From CAVRJC01 sp964505725 (GTDB lineage: Bacteria; Actinomycetota; Acidimicrobiia; IMCC26256; DASPTH01), in NCBI GenBank assembly GCA_964505725.1, contig CAZDJK010000045.1, positions 1 through 39,551 of the forward strand: 39,551 bases of DNA, read 5' to 3'. A model generated the notes under the pieces. The model was not told the DNA's origin and did not search any database. It worked only from the letters and a program-made list of their open reading frames with translations. A program made the position numbers and the translations under genes. Numbering within the stretch: the first letter of the stretch is position 1; each line of letters opens with the position of its first letter. This document shows positions 1 to 6,599 of this stretch, piece after piece.

Positions 1-625
1 CGAGGAACCATCCGGCGACGAGCGCGGTCACGACGATCGGGATGTTCACGAGGAAGACGGACCCGTACCAGAAGTGGCCGATGAGGAAGCCGCTGGCGAC
101 CGGTCCGATGATCCCCGCCGCGCCGGTGAGGCTGGCCCAGATCGCGATGGCGCGGATGCGTTCTTCCTCGGTGAACACGTTCACGAGGATCGACAGCGTC
201 GACGGCATGATGAACGCTGCGCCGACGCCCATGACCGCGCGGCTGGCGATGAGCTGCCACATCGCACTCGACAGCGCGCCCAGGAGCGTGCCGAGGAGGA
301 ACACGAGCAGACCGAACTGGAGAGCGCCCTTGCGCCCGTAGCGGTCTCCGATAGCGCCGGTGGTGAAGAGGAGTCCCGCGAAGACGAGTGAGTAGACCGC
401 GACGACCCACTGCAGCTGCGACTCGCTCGCGTGCAGCACGCGCGACAGCGTGGGGATGGTGACGTTCAGGCTCGAGTTGCCGACGAAGACGATGACCAGG
501 CTCAGGCAGAGCACGGTCAGGATCCACCAACGGCGGGCGTGAATCCTCGGGTCGATCTCGCTCAGGGGTCGGTGGCCGCCGTTCGGCCCCACACCCACGG
601 CGGGGGGATCGCCGTGGTGGCTCAA
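1..625 (-). CDS. MFS transporter, DHA2 (EmrB/QacA) type, C-terminal part cut off
   Basis: Reading the minus strand gives a hydrophobic protein whose first helix follows a short hydrophilic N-terminus. It carries major facilitator hallmarks: GAIGDRYGRKGAL in the loop after helix 2, then SRAVMGVGAAFIMP and GPVASGFLIGHFWYGSVFLVN, which resembles motif C of proton-driven multidrug exporters. About 208 residues are present, roughly six or seven helices, and the gene runs off the window. The likely role is drug/proton antiport in the cytoplasmic membrane; the substrate cannot be told. The start is uncertain: a TGA stop lies in frame upstream and the first usable codon is TTG at 625, with GTG codons at about 598 and 592 as alternatives. 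There is no well-placed ribosome binding site. Confidence 0.8.
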   Translation of the reverse strand, partial: MSHHGDPPAVGVGPNGGHRPLSEIDPRIHARRWWILTVLCLSLVIVFVGNSSLNVTIPTLSRVLHASESQLQWVVAVYSLVFAGLLFTTGAIGDRYGRKGALQFGLLVFLLGTLLGALSSAMWQLIASRAVMGVGAAFIMPSTLSILVNVFTEEERIRAIAIWASLTGAAGIIGPVASGFLIGHFWYGSVFLVNIPIVVTALVAGWFL

Positions 626-703
626 CTCCGTGCACCCGTCAAGGCCGGTTCCTTCCCTTCCTGGTCATGCTGTCGTGTGCGCGACCAGGCCGCAAACCGG
701 TTC

Positions 704-1120
704 TCATGCCGACTCCGCGCGGACGTCAGGCGCCGCGACGACGCGGGCGCGGATCGCCTCGTAGACCCGCTCCATCTCGGTGTCGGCGTGTGAGAAGCGC
801 CGGTCGACGTACGCGGTCACGTTCACCCCGCCGACGAAGGCAGGCAGGCCGGGGTGGTCGTCCACCACGAAGTCGGGGGCGAAAGGGAGGCCCCATGCCT
901 CGTGCCCCTTCCACTGGCCGGTGATCGGCTTCGAGAACACCCCGTGCACGATCGTGTCGAGATCGTGACGGCGGAGGTCGTCCCACCGTTCCCCGAACCC
1001 GGACCACACGTACAGCTCGTGACCCTCGTCGACGAGGCGGACGAAGAGCTCGCGCGTGCCGGGACGGAGCGAGCCGTCCTGGCCCAGGATCGTGTAGTCG
1101 ACGTCGAAGAAGATGCGCAT
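704..1120 (-). CDS. Small HAD-superfamily phosphatase-like protein
   Basis: A 138-residue protein with all the haloacid dehalogenase motifs: FFDVDYT at the N-terminus (Asp6 nucleophile and Asp8), Ser40 in YVWSGFG, Lys64 in FSKPITG, and the acidic pair Asp87-Asp88 in DFVVDDHPG. The length fits a minimal HAD core with little or no cap, so it is probably a cytoplasmic phosphatase with a small or macromolecular substrate; the substrate is unknown. ATG at 1120 is chosen because the protein aligns with the HAD motif from residue 1; longer upstream reading in this frame is arginine-rich and antisense to the next gene. No Shine-Dalgarno is seen. A TACCGT hexamer (positions 1137-1132) lies 11 bases upstream, so the transcript may have little or no leader. 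It is divergent from the membrane protein at 1211. Confidence 0.75.
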   Translation of the reverse strand: MRIFFDVDYTILGQDGSLRPGTRELFVRLVDEGHELYVWSGFGERWDDLRRHDLDTIVHGVFSKPITGQWKGHEAWGLPFAPDFVVDDHPGLPAFVGGVNVTAYVDRRFSHADTEMERVYEAIRARVVAAPDVRAESA

Positions 1121-1210
1121 CGGAACCGATGACGGTACGCGCTCGGCCCGCGCTCGACCCATCCGCGACCTATCCGCGTGGCCCGCGCACCGCGCTGACA
1201 CACTGCTCCG

Positions 1211-2341
1211 GTGCAGGCGAGCACGGCGCGGCGCATCGGCGCCACGGTCCTCGTCGTCGTCGGTGCCATCGGCCTGGTCGTGGCGAGCGCGGGGTGGTGG
1301 CTCGAGCGGAGCTTCCTCGACACGTCGCGGTTCACGAGCACCGCGAACTCGCTCCTCGACCGGTCCGAGATCCAGGCCGAGCTCACCTCGGTGCTGGTGC
1401 GCCAGCTCTCGAAGGAGGCGGGTGCCGACCTGCAGGTCGCCCAGCCGTTCCTGGCCGCGATCGTGCAGCAGGTCGTCGACAGCGGCGCGTTCCGAACCGT
1501 GTTCGACACCGCGCTGTCGCGCGCGCACAAGGTGCTCGTCGACCGGGGGACCGAGAAGATCATCCTCGATCTCACCGGCGCGTACGATCAGGTGCGGGCG
1601 CCGCTCCAGCAGGTGGCGCCGAACCTGGCGGGGCAGCTGCCGAGCAAGCAGCAGCTCGACGTGGTGCTGCTCCATCGTTCGCAGCTCACCGTCATCTGGG
1701 ACCTGATCGACCGCTTCAAGCGGATGGTCGACGTCGTCACCATCGCGGCGGTGGTGCTGGTCGCCGCGGGCATCGCGCTCGCGGTCGACCGGTGGCGCGC
1801 CCTCGCGCTCGCGGGCTGGGTGGTAGTCGGCGGGTTGGTGGTGGTGGTCCTCGCGCTGCTGGTCACCCGCATCGTGGCGTCAGCGCGCATCAGCGACGGC
1901 ACGTCGTCGGACGCGGTCCGAGCCGCGTTCACCGTGGTCACCCGCCCGCTCGTCGTACAGTCGGTGGTGTTGGCCGCTATCGCCGCGCTGGTCGCTCTCG
2001 CGGCGCGCTTCACCGCCTACCACGGGTTCGAGGCGTGGCGCGGCGCCACCCGCCGCGCCGGAGCGCGGATCGGCGCAATGGTCCCGAGAGTGGAGGGCTC
2101 GGTGCCGTCGGGGCGGTGGCACCTGCCACCACCGCGGTCGGGTACCCGGGGCGCACACGTGTGGCGCGCGCTGGGCCTGGTGGCCCTGGGACTGTTCGCG
2201 GTGCTCGAGCCCGACACGGTCACCGATCTCGTCGCGGTGGTCGTGGGGCTGGCGCTCCTCTACCTCGCGGTGCTCGAGGCGGTCGCGGCCGCGCACACGC
2301 CGTCGCGCGCCGACGAGCCGCGCGCGATCGCCAACCCCTGA
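1211..2341 (+). CDS. Integral membrane protein of unknown function
   Basis: A 376-residue protein starting at GTG. An N-terminal helix (about residues 9-29, ATVLVVVGAIGLVVASAGWW) is followed by an extracytoplasmic-looking region of about 145 residues rich in short helices (SLLDRSEIQAELTSVL, AIVQQVVDSGAFRTVF). Next come two adjacent membrane helices around residues 175-225 (TIAAVVLVAAGIALAV, VVVGGLVVVVLALLV), another near 250-268, and a final pair near 325-362. This one-helix, large loop, four-or-five-helix pattern is common in actinobacterial conserved membrane proteins. No catalytic motif is seen and I assign no function. It converges on the HU gene with only 7 bases between the stops. Codon use matches its neighbours. 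Confidence 0.7.
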   Translation: MQASTARRIGATVLVVVGAIGLVVASAGWWLERSFLDTSRFTSTANSLLDRSEIQAELTSVLVRQLSKEAGADLQVAQPFLAAIVQQVVDSGAFRTVFDTALSRAHKVLVDRGTEKIILDLTGAYDQVRAPLQQVAPNLAGQLPSKQQLDVVLLHRSQLTVIWDLIDRFKRMVDVVTIAAVVLVAAGIALAVDRWRALALAGWVVVGGLVVVVLALLVTRIVASARISDGTSSDAVRAAFTVVTRPLVVQSVVLAAIAALVALAARFTAYHGFEAWRGATRRAGARIGAMVPRVEGSVPSGRWHLPPPRSGTRGAHVWRALGLVALGLFAVLEPDTVTDLVAVVVGLALLYLAVLEAVAAAHTPSRADEPRAIANP

Positions 2342-2348
2342 CCCTTGC

Positions 2349-2744
2349 CTACCGGCGCGTCGCCTTGCGCGCCGGAGCCTTCTTCGCCACGGTCTTGCGG
2401 GGCGCGGCCTTCTTGACGGTGGTCTTGCGCGCCGGGGCCTTCTTCACGGCCTTCTTCGCCGGGGCCTTGCCCGTGAGCACCGCGTCCTTGAACGCCTTCA
2501 GCGGCGTGATCCGCGCGCGACGCGACGCCTTGATGCGGATGGCCTCGCCCGTCTGGGGGTTGCGTCCCATGCGCGCGGCGCGGTCGACGCGCGCGAACTT
2601 CGCGAAGCCGCTGATCGCGACCGGCTCGCCGGCGGCGACGGTCTCGGTGATGGTGTCGATGAAGGCCTGCAGGGCTGCGTCGGCGGTGCGCTTGTCGGTT
2701 TCGGTGCGCTCGGCCAGCGCGGCCACGAGGTCTCTCCGGTTCAT
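2349..2744 (-). CDS. hup: HU-family DNA-binding protein with basic C-terminal tail
   Basis: A 131-residue nucleoid protein. Residues 1-90 form the HU/IHF core (MNRRDLVAALAERT, GEPVAISGFAKF, and the DNA-embracing arm RAARMGRNPQTGEAI). Residues 91-131 are a Lys/Ala/Arg/Pro tail with repeated KKAPARK, KKAAPRK and KKAPARK units, as in mycobacterial and other actinobacterial HU proteins, where the tail increases DNA binding and is a target for modification. It acts in the nucleoid as a dimer that bends and compacts DNA. ATG at 2744 is preceded by GGAG nine bases upstream and matches the usual HU N-terminus. Longer in-frame reading upstream is not HU-like. It is transcribed away from aqpZ. Confidence 0.93.
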   Translation of the reverse strand: MNRRDLVAALAERTETDKRTADAALQAFIDTITETVAAGEPVAISGFAKFARVDRAARMGRNPQTGEAIRIKASRRARITPLKAFKDAVLTGKAPAKKAVKKAPARKTTVKKAAPRKTVAKKAPARKATRR

Positions 2745-2890
2745 GGGGGCTCCAGCTCGGGAAGGTCGATCGCGTGCTGATCGACGAAGCGAGACAGCAT
2801 GCCACTTCGGCCGGGTCGGCCGTCGTATCGAACGAATCGCCGCGACGTGCGCCGGTGCCGACGGTCCGCGTGTGGCGGCGGGCCATCTGT

Positions 2891-2896
2891 GATAAT
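2891..2896 (+). promoter_or_regulatory. Likely -10 element for aqpZ
   Basis: GATAAT, preceded by TGT to give an extended -10 appearance (TGTGATAAT), lies about 65 bases before the aqpZ start. It is AT-rich in very GC-rich surroundings. No good TTGACA-like -35 is seen 17 bases upstream, which is consistent with an extended -10 promoter. It would give a leader of about 60 bases containing the direct repeats at 2907-2938. Confidence 0.45.
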
Positions 2897-2906
2897 CCAG
2901 TCCGGG

Positions 2907-2938
2907 CGCAAGGGCAGGTGTCACGCAAGGGCAGGTGT
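2907..2938 (+). repeat. Two 15-base direct repeats in the aqpZ leader
   Basis: CGCAAGGGCAGGTGT occurs at 2907-2921 and again at 2924-2938 (period 17), followed by a partial third copy (AGGGCAGG at 2939-2946). The array lies between the likely -10 and the ribosome binding site of aqpZ, so it would be transcribed. It could bind a regulator or be a slippage product. The match between the two copies is exact. Confidence 0.7.
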
Positions 2939-2961
2939 AGGGCAGGCGTTGGGAGGTGCCC

Positions 2962-3699
2962 ATGTCCAGGACCGGCCGCATACTGGTCGCCGAAGTGCTC
3001 GGCACCATGATCCTGGTGCTCGGAGGGCCGGGAACCGCGATCTTCTCGCACTACGTGCTCGACCTGAACATCGGCGCGCTGGGTGTCGCGATCGCGTTCG
3101 GCCTGAGCCTCCTGTGCGCGGCGTACCTGTTCGGTCACATCTCGGGCTGCCACATCAACCCGGCGGTGACCGTCGGCATGTGGGCGCTCGGGCGCACCAA
3201 GGGTCACGAGGTGTGGGCGTACTTCGTCGGCCAGTTCGTCGGTGGCGCGCTCGGCGCGGTGATCCTGTGGGGGATCGTCGAGGCCGGCGACAACAACGGG
3301 GTGAGCAAGGGAGTGCGGAACTTCAACCGGGAGTTCGTCTTCGGCGCCGCGTCGAACGGCTACGGGTCGCACTCGCCGGGGCACTTCGCGCTCGGCGCGG
3401 TCGTCATCGCGGAGATCGTGTTCACCGCCATCTTCGTGCTCGTCATCGCGGGCACGACGCGGTCGTCGGCGATCGCGGGGTTCGCCGGCATCCCGATCGG
3501 GTTCGTGCTCATCCTCGTGCACCTGATCTCGATCCCGATCGACAACACGAGCGTCAACCCGGCCCGCAGCTTCGCCACCGCGATCTTCGCCCCGAGCTGG
3601 GCGTTCGAGGAGCTCTGGGTGTTCATCGTGTTCCCGGTCATCGGGGGGTTGCTCGCGGCAGGGCTGTGGCGGCTCGTGACCACGCCCGAGGAGGGATGA
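2962..3699 (+). CDS. aqpZ: Aquaporin Z-type water channel
   Basis: A 245-residue MIP-family channel of six membrane helices. Both half-helix signatures are intact: CHINPAVTVG (NPA at about 66-68) and NTSVNPARSFATA (NPA at about 199-201). Selectivity-filter residues expected of a water-specific AqpZ are present: a Phe in IAFGLSL, His187 in LVHLIS, Thr196 in NTSV and Arg202 after the second NPA. It should mediate rapid osmotic water flow across the cytoplasmic membrane. ATG 2962 is preferred over in-frame GTG 2956 because GGGAGG at 2951-2956 sits five bases before the ATG, whereas the GTG overlaps that motif. The gene is alone, with repeats in its leader and a GC hairpin just after its stop. 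Confidence 0.95.
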   Translation: MSRTGRILVAEVLGTMILVLGGPGTAIFSHYVLDLNIGALGVAIAFGLSLLCAAYLFGHISGCHINPAVTVGMWALGRTKGHEVWAYFVGQFVGGALGAVILWGIVEAGDNNGVSKGVRNFNREFVFGAASNGYGSHSPGHFALGAVVIAEIVFTAIFVLVIAGTTRSSAIAGFAGIPIGFVLILVHLISIPIDNTSVNPARSFATAIFAPSWAFEELWVFIVFPVIGGLLAAGLWRLVTTPEEG

Positions 3700-3704
3700 C
3701 GGCA

Positions 3705-3733
3705 GCGCGCGCGGTGTCGACGGCGGCGCGCGC
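3705..3733. terminator. GC hairpin between convergent aqpZ and alcohol dehydrogenase
   Basis: GCGCGCGC at 3705-3712 is self-complementary to GCGCGCGC at 3726-3733, with a 13-base loop, between two converging genes. No U-tract follows on either strand, so it would be a non-canonical or bidirectional terminator. The repeat is of low complexity and could be incidental. Confidence 0.4.
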
Positions 3734-3736
3734 CCG

Positions 3737-4855
3737 TCAGCCGGTGTGGTAGTCGATCACCGACCGGGCGACCTCGCCGCGCTGCATGGCGCCGAAGGCG
3801 TCGTTGACGTCTTCCAGCTCGATGGTGCGTGACACCAGCTCGTCGAGCTTCAGGTCGCCGGCGCGGTAGAGCTCGATCAGGCGGGGGATGTCGCGCCGTA
3901 CGTCGGCGGATCCGTACTGGCAACCCTTCACCGTCCGCTCCTGCACGATGATGTCGCTGAACACCTCGACGTCGAGGCGCACGTCGCGCGACGGGATGCC
4001 GACGAGCACGGCCTGGCCGCCGCGTCGGGTCATCTTCACCGCCTGCTTGATCGTGGGCGCCAGGCCGATCACCTCGAACGCGACGTCGGCGCCGCGACCC
4101 CCGGTGAGCCCCCGCACCTCGCGCACCGCGTCGGCGTCGGTCGCCTCGATCGTCTGCGTGGCGCCGAACGTGCGCGCCAGCTCGAGCTTCGCGGGGTTCA
4201 TGTCGATGGCGATGACGTCGCTCGCGCCCGCGATGCGCGCGCCCTGCACCACGTTGAGACCGACGCCGCCGCAGCCGATCACCGCGACCGCGTCGCCCTC
4301 CCGGATGTCCGCAGTGTTGAGCGCGGCGCCGACGCCGGTGAGCACCGCGCAGCCGAGCAGCGCCGCGAGCCCGAGGGGGAGGTCGTCGGGGATCGTCACC
4401 AGGCTGATCGAAGGGATCACCGCGAGCTCCGCGAACGTCCCCGTGCAGAGCATCTGACCGAGCCCGGCGTCGCCGGACGACGCGCGCGTCGTGCCGTCGA
4501 GCATGCCGCGACCGGTCGAGGACCGCCACGCGACGTCGCACAGCTCGGCCTGCCCGTGCTCGCACCAGTAGCAGGTGCCGCATTGGGGCACCCACGAGAT
4601 CGCGACGTGGTCGCCGATCGCGAAGCCGTCGACGTCGGGGCCGACCGCCTCCACCACGCCCGCGCCCTCGTGGCCCAGGATGATCGGCGGCGGCGCGACC
4701 GGGATCACGCCCGAGCTCATCGACAGGTCGGAATGGCACACGCCCGACGCCGCCAGGCGCACCGCCACCTCGCCCGCGCGGGGCTCGTCGACCTCCACGT
4801 CGGTGAAGATCTCGAGCGGTTCGCCGACGGTCGTGAGGACTGCGGCCTTGACCAT
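3737..4855 (-). CDS. Zinc-dependent alcohol dehydrogenase (MDR family)
   Basis: A 372-residue medium-chain dehydrogenase. Catalytic zinc ligands are visible as Cys40 (SGVCHSDL), His62-Glu63 (LGHEGAG) and Cys169 (LLGCAVLTG). The structural zinc lobe is complete: Cys92, Cys95, Cys98 and Cys106 in QCGTCYWCEHGQAELC. The Rossmann motif GCGGVG (194-199) followed by Asp218 (AIDMN) indicates NAD(H) rather than NADP(H). It should oxidise an alcohol or reduce an aldehyde in the cytoplasm; the substrate is unknown, though the sequence resembles the class III and actinobacterial AdhD-like branch. ATG 4855 has GGGAG six bases upstream. A TATCGT hexamer on the minus strand (4890-4885) could be its -10. It stands alone, divergent from the PPK2 gene. 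Confidence 0.92.
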   Translation of the reverse strand: MVKAAVLTTVGEPLEIFTDVEVDEPRAGEVAVRLAASGVCHSDLSMSSGVIPVAPPPIILGHEGAGVVEAVGPDVDGFAIGDHVAISWVPQCGTCYWCEHGQAELCDVAWRSSTGRGMLDGTTRASSGDAGLGQMLCTGTFAELAVIPSISLVTIPDDLPLGLAALLGCAVLTGVGAALNTADIREGDAVAVIGCGGVGLNVVQGARIAGASDVIAIDMNPAKLELARTFGATQTIEATDADAVREVRGLTGGRGADVAFEVIGLAPTIKQAVKMTRRGGQAVLVGIPSRDVRLDVEVFSDIIVQERTVKGCQYGSADVRRDIPRLIELYRAGDLKLDELVSRTIELEDVNDAFGAMQRGEVARSVIDYHTG

Positions 4856-4959
4856 GTCGTCTCCCGTGTCGTCGTGGGCATCGCACGATACCGGGCCGTG
4901 CTCTCAGGATCCGCGGCCCGGGCGACCGCGGCGTGCAACCGCGCGAGCGGCCCGATCGC

Positions 4960-4965
4960 TACTGT
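4960..4965 (+). promoter_or_regulatory. Probable -10 of a leaderless PPK2 transcript
   Basis: TACTGT lies 7 bases before the ATG of the PPK2 gene and no Shine-Dalgarno intervenes. That spacing would put the first transcribed base at or next to the start codon, as in leaderless actinobacterial genes. There is no clear -35. Confidence 0.5.
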
Positions 4966-4972
4966 CCGGGCG

Positions 4973-5791
4973 ATGGGCACCGACACGGACCTCGTCGACC
5001 GGATCCGGGTGGAGCCCGGCGAGCCGGCACATCTCCACAAGCGCAACGCGGCCGACCGGCTCGGCCTCGACAAGCCCGGCGGCCGGGAGGTCGTCGTCGA
5101 GCTCCAGTCGCAGCTCGAGTCACTGCACGAGCGGCTGTGGGCGGAGGCGCGCCGCAGCGTCGTGCTCGTGCTCCAGGGCATGGACGCGTCGGGAAAGGAC
5201 GGCACGATCCGGCGGGTGCTGAGCGGGTTGAACCCGCAGGGGTGCACCGTCGTCAACTTCAAGGTGCCGACGACGCTGCAGCTCGCCCACGACTACCTGT
5301 GGCGCGTCCACCAGGCGCTCCCCGTGCGCGGGATCCTCGGCGTGATGAACCGCTCGCACTACGAGGACGTGGTGGCCGCGCGCGTCACCGGGGACGTCGA
5401 CGCCGAGCGGTGCGGTCGCCGCTACGAGCACATCAGGGAATTCGAGCGGACGCTGGCCGACGAGGGCTGGACCATGGTGAAGGTTTTCCTCCACATCTCG
5501 AAGGACGAGCAACGGGCCCGGCTCCAGGAGCGCATCGACGACCCGGAGAAGAACTGGAAATTCCATCTGTCCGACCTCGAGGTCCGGGCCCACTGGGACG
5601 AGTACCACCGGTACTACGAGGAGGCGCTCACGGCCACGTCGACGGACTGGGCGCCCTGGTACGTCGTCCCGGCCGACCACAGGTGGGCACGCGACGTCGC
5701 CGTCGCCAACCTCCTCGTCGACGTGTTCACCCACCTCGACCCCCGGGTCCCCGACCCCGAGCCCGGCCTCGAGGGCACCGTGGTCGAGTAG
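4973..5791 (+). CDS. Polyphosphate kinase 2 family (polyphosphate:nucleotide phosphotransferase)
   Basis: A 272-residue one-domain PPK2. The Walker A loop GMDASGKDG lies at about 69-77, and the conserved lid/Walker B segment MNRSHYEDV at about 125-133; KNWKFHLSDLEVR and the WAPWYVVPADHRWARD block near the C-terminus are typical of the family. PPK2 enzymes transfer phosphate between inorganic polyphosphate and nucleotides in the cytoplasm. The NRSHYED variant fits the polyphosphate:AMP/ADP transferase-like group, but direction and base specificity cannot be read from the sequence. Start: ATG 4973 gives the family's usual length. The same frame is open about 139 codons upstream, but that part is antisense to the dehydrogenase and not PPK2-like. 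Probably leaderless. Confidence 0.93.
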   Translation: MGTDTDLVDRIRVEPGEPAHLHKRNAADRLGLDKPGGREVVVELQSQLESLHERLWAEARRSVVLVLQGMDASGKDGTIRRVLSGLNPQGCTVVNFKVPTTLQLAHDYLWRVHQALPVRGILGVMNRSHYEDVVAARVTGDVDAERCGRRYEHIREFERTLADEGWTMVKVFLHISKDEQRARLQERIDDPEKNWKFHLSDLEVRAHWDEYHRYYEEALTATSTDWAPWYVVPADHRWARDVAVANLLVDVFTHLDPRVPDPEPGLEGTVVE

Positions 5792-5856
5792 CGGGCCGTA
5801 CGCCTCTGCCCTCGGACTGGTGCGTTCGTCGGGGCATCGGCAAGAATGGCCTCTTG

Positions 5857-6525
5857 ATGGACGTCGAGTCGCGTGATTCCGTCTCTCTCAAGCCCGCCGA
5901 GCTCGACGAGCTCGGCCAGCTGGTCGCAGATCTGGGCCTCCCGCTCGTGGACGAGCAGCTCGACCGCCACGTGGAGCAATTCCCGCTGGTGGCGATCGCG
6001 ATGCTCGACAGCGAGCAGCACGGGTTCCTCTTCGGCTCGCTGGAGCGCATCGGGGGGACACCGTGCATTCTCTGGGGCCTCGGGGCGGTCCGGCGCGGGC
6101 GAACCGCCCGGGCAGCGCTCGACGGCCTCGTGGCCGAGCTGTACCGGCGGGCGGCGATCTCGTTCCCGGACGAGGACGTGCTCGTGGCGGGCCGGGTGGC
6201 GCACCCCGCCGCCTACGCGCTCTTCGGCGTGCTGGACGACGTGTGCCCGCGCCCGAAGTACACGCCGAACGGCGAGGAGCGGGCCTGGGGCCGCCGGCTC
6301 GCCCGGCGCTTCGGCTGCGACGCCCGCTACGACGACCGCACCTTCCGGCTGTCGGCGCACGGCGTCACCGAGATCGTGCTCGACGCCCGCACGGTCAAGG
6401 CCGGCGGAAGGACCGCAGCGGAGCTGGTCGGCGAGGTCGACCCTGCGCAGGGCGAGGCGATGATCGCCTACGGCTGGGCCATGGCCGAGGCCCTCGCCGA
6501 CGGCCTCGCCATCCCGCGCTCCTGA
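5857..6525 (+). CDS. Hypothetical protein, possibly acyltransferase-like
   Basis: A 222-residue soluble protein that I do not recognise with confidence. The centre (VAIAMLDSEQHGFLFGSL, then RRGRTARAALDGLVAELYRRA) has the strand, basic loop and helix rhythm of a GNAT acetyltransferase, but no clear acetyl-CoA R/QxxGxG/A loop is present, so this is only a hint. The second half includes a conserved-looking CPRPKYTPNGEERAWGRRL segment and ends with an amphipathic helix. It lies 65 bases after PPK2 on the same strand and may be co-transcribed. However, AAGAAT at 5842-5847 lies 9 bases before the ATG, which would suit a leaderless promoter of its own. TTG 5854 is an alternative start. Confidence 0.6.
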   Translation: MDVESRDSVSLKPAELDELGQLVADLGLPLVDEQLDRHVEQFPLVAIAMLDSEQHGFLFGSLERIGGTPCILWGLGAVRRGRTARAALDGLVAELYRRAAISFPDEDVLVAGRVAHPAAYALFGVLDDVCPRPKYTPNGEERAWGRRLARRFGCDARYDDRTFRLSAHGVTEIVLDARTVKAGGRTAAELVGEVDPAQGEAMIAYGWAMAEALADGLAIPRS

Positions 6526-6550
6526 GCCGACCCGCCCCTTTTTCCCCGAC

Positions 6551-6593
6551 GTTGCGTCGCCTGAGCCGGTCATTCCGGCCCGAACGACGCAAC
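6551..6593. terminator. Hairpin between convergent genes
   Basis: GTTGCGTCG (6551-6559) pairs perfectly with CGACGCAAC (6585-6593). Inside the loop, GCCGG (6565-6569) pairs with CCGGC (6575-6579). It lies between the stop of the plus-strand hypothetical gene and that of the minus-strand YyaL-like gene. A run of T precedes the stem on the plus strand rather than following it, so it is not a textbook intrinsic terminator for either direction. Confidence 0.5.
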
Positions 6594-6599
6594 CTCGCG

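Noticed and set aside
4556..4972. In-frame upstream extension of the PPK2 gene by about 139 codons
   Set aside because: It is antisense to the alcohol dehydrogenase, Arg/His/Asp-rich, and PPK2 begins naturally at 4973.
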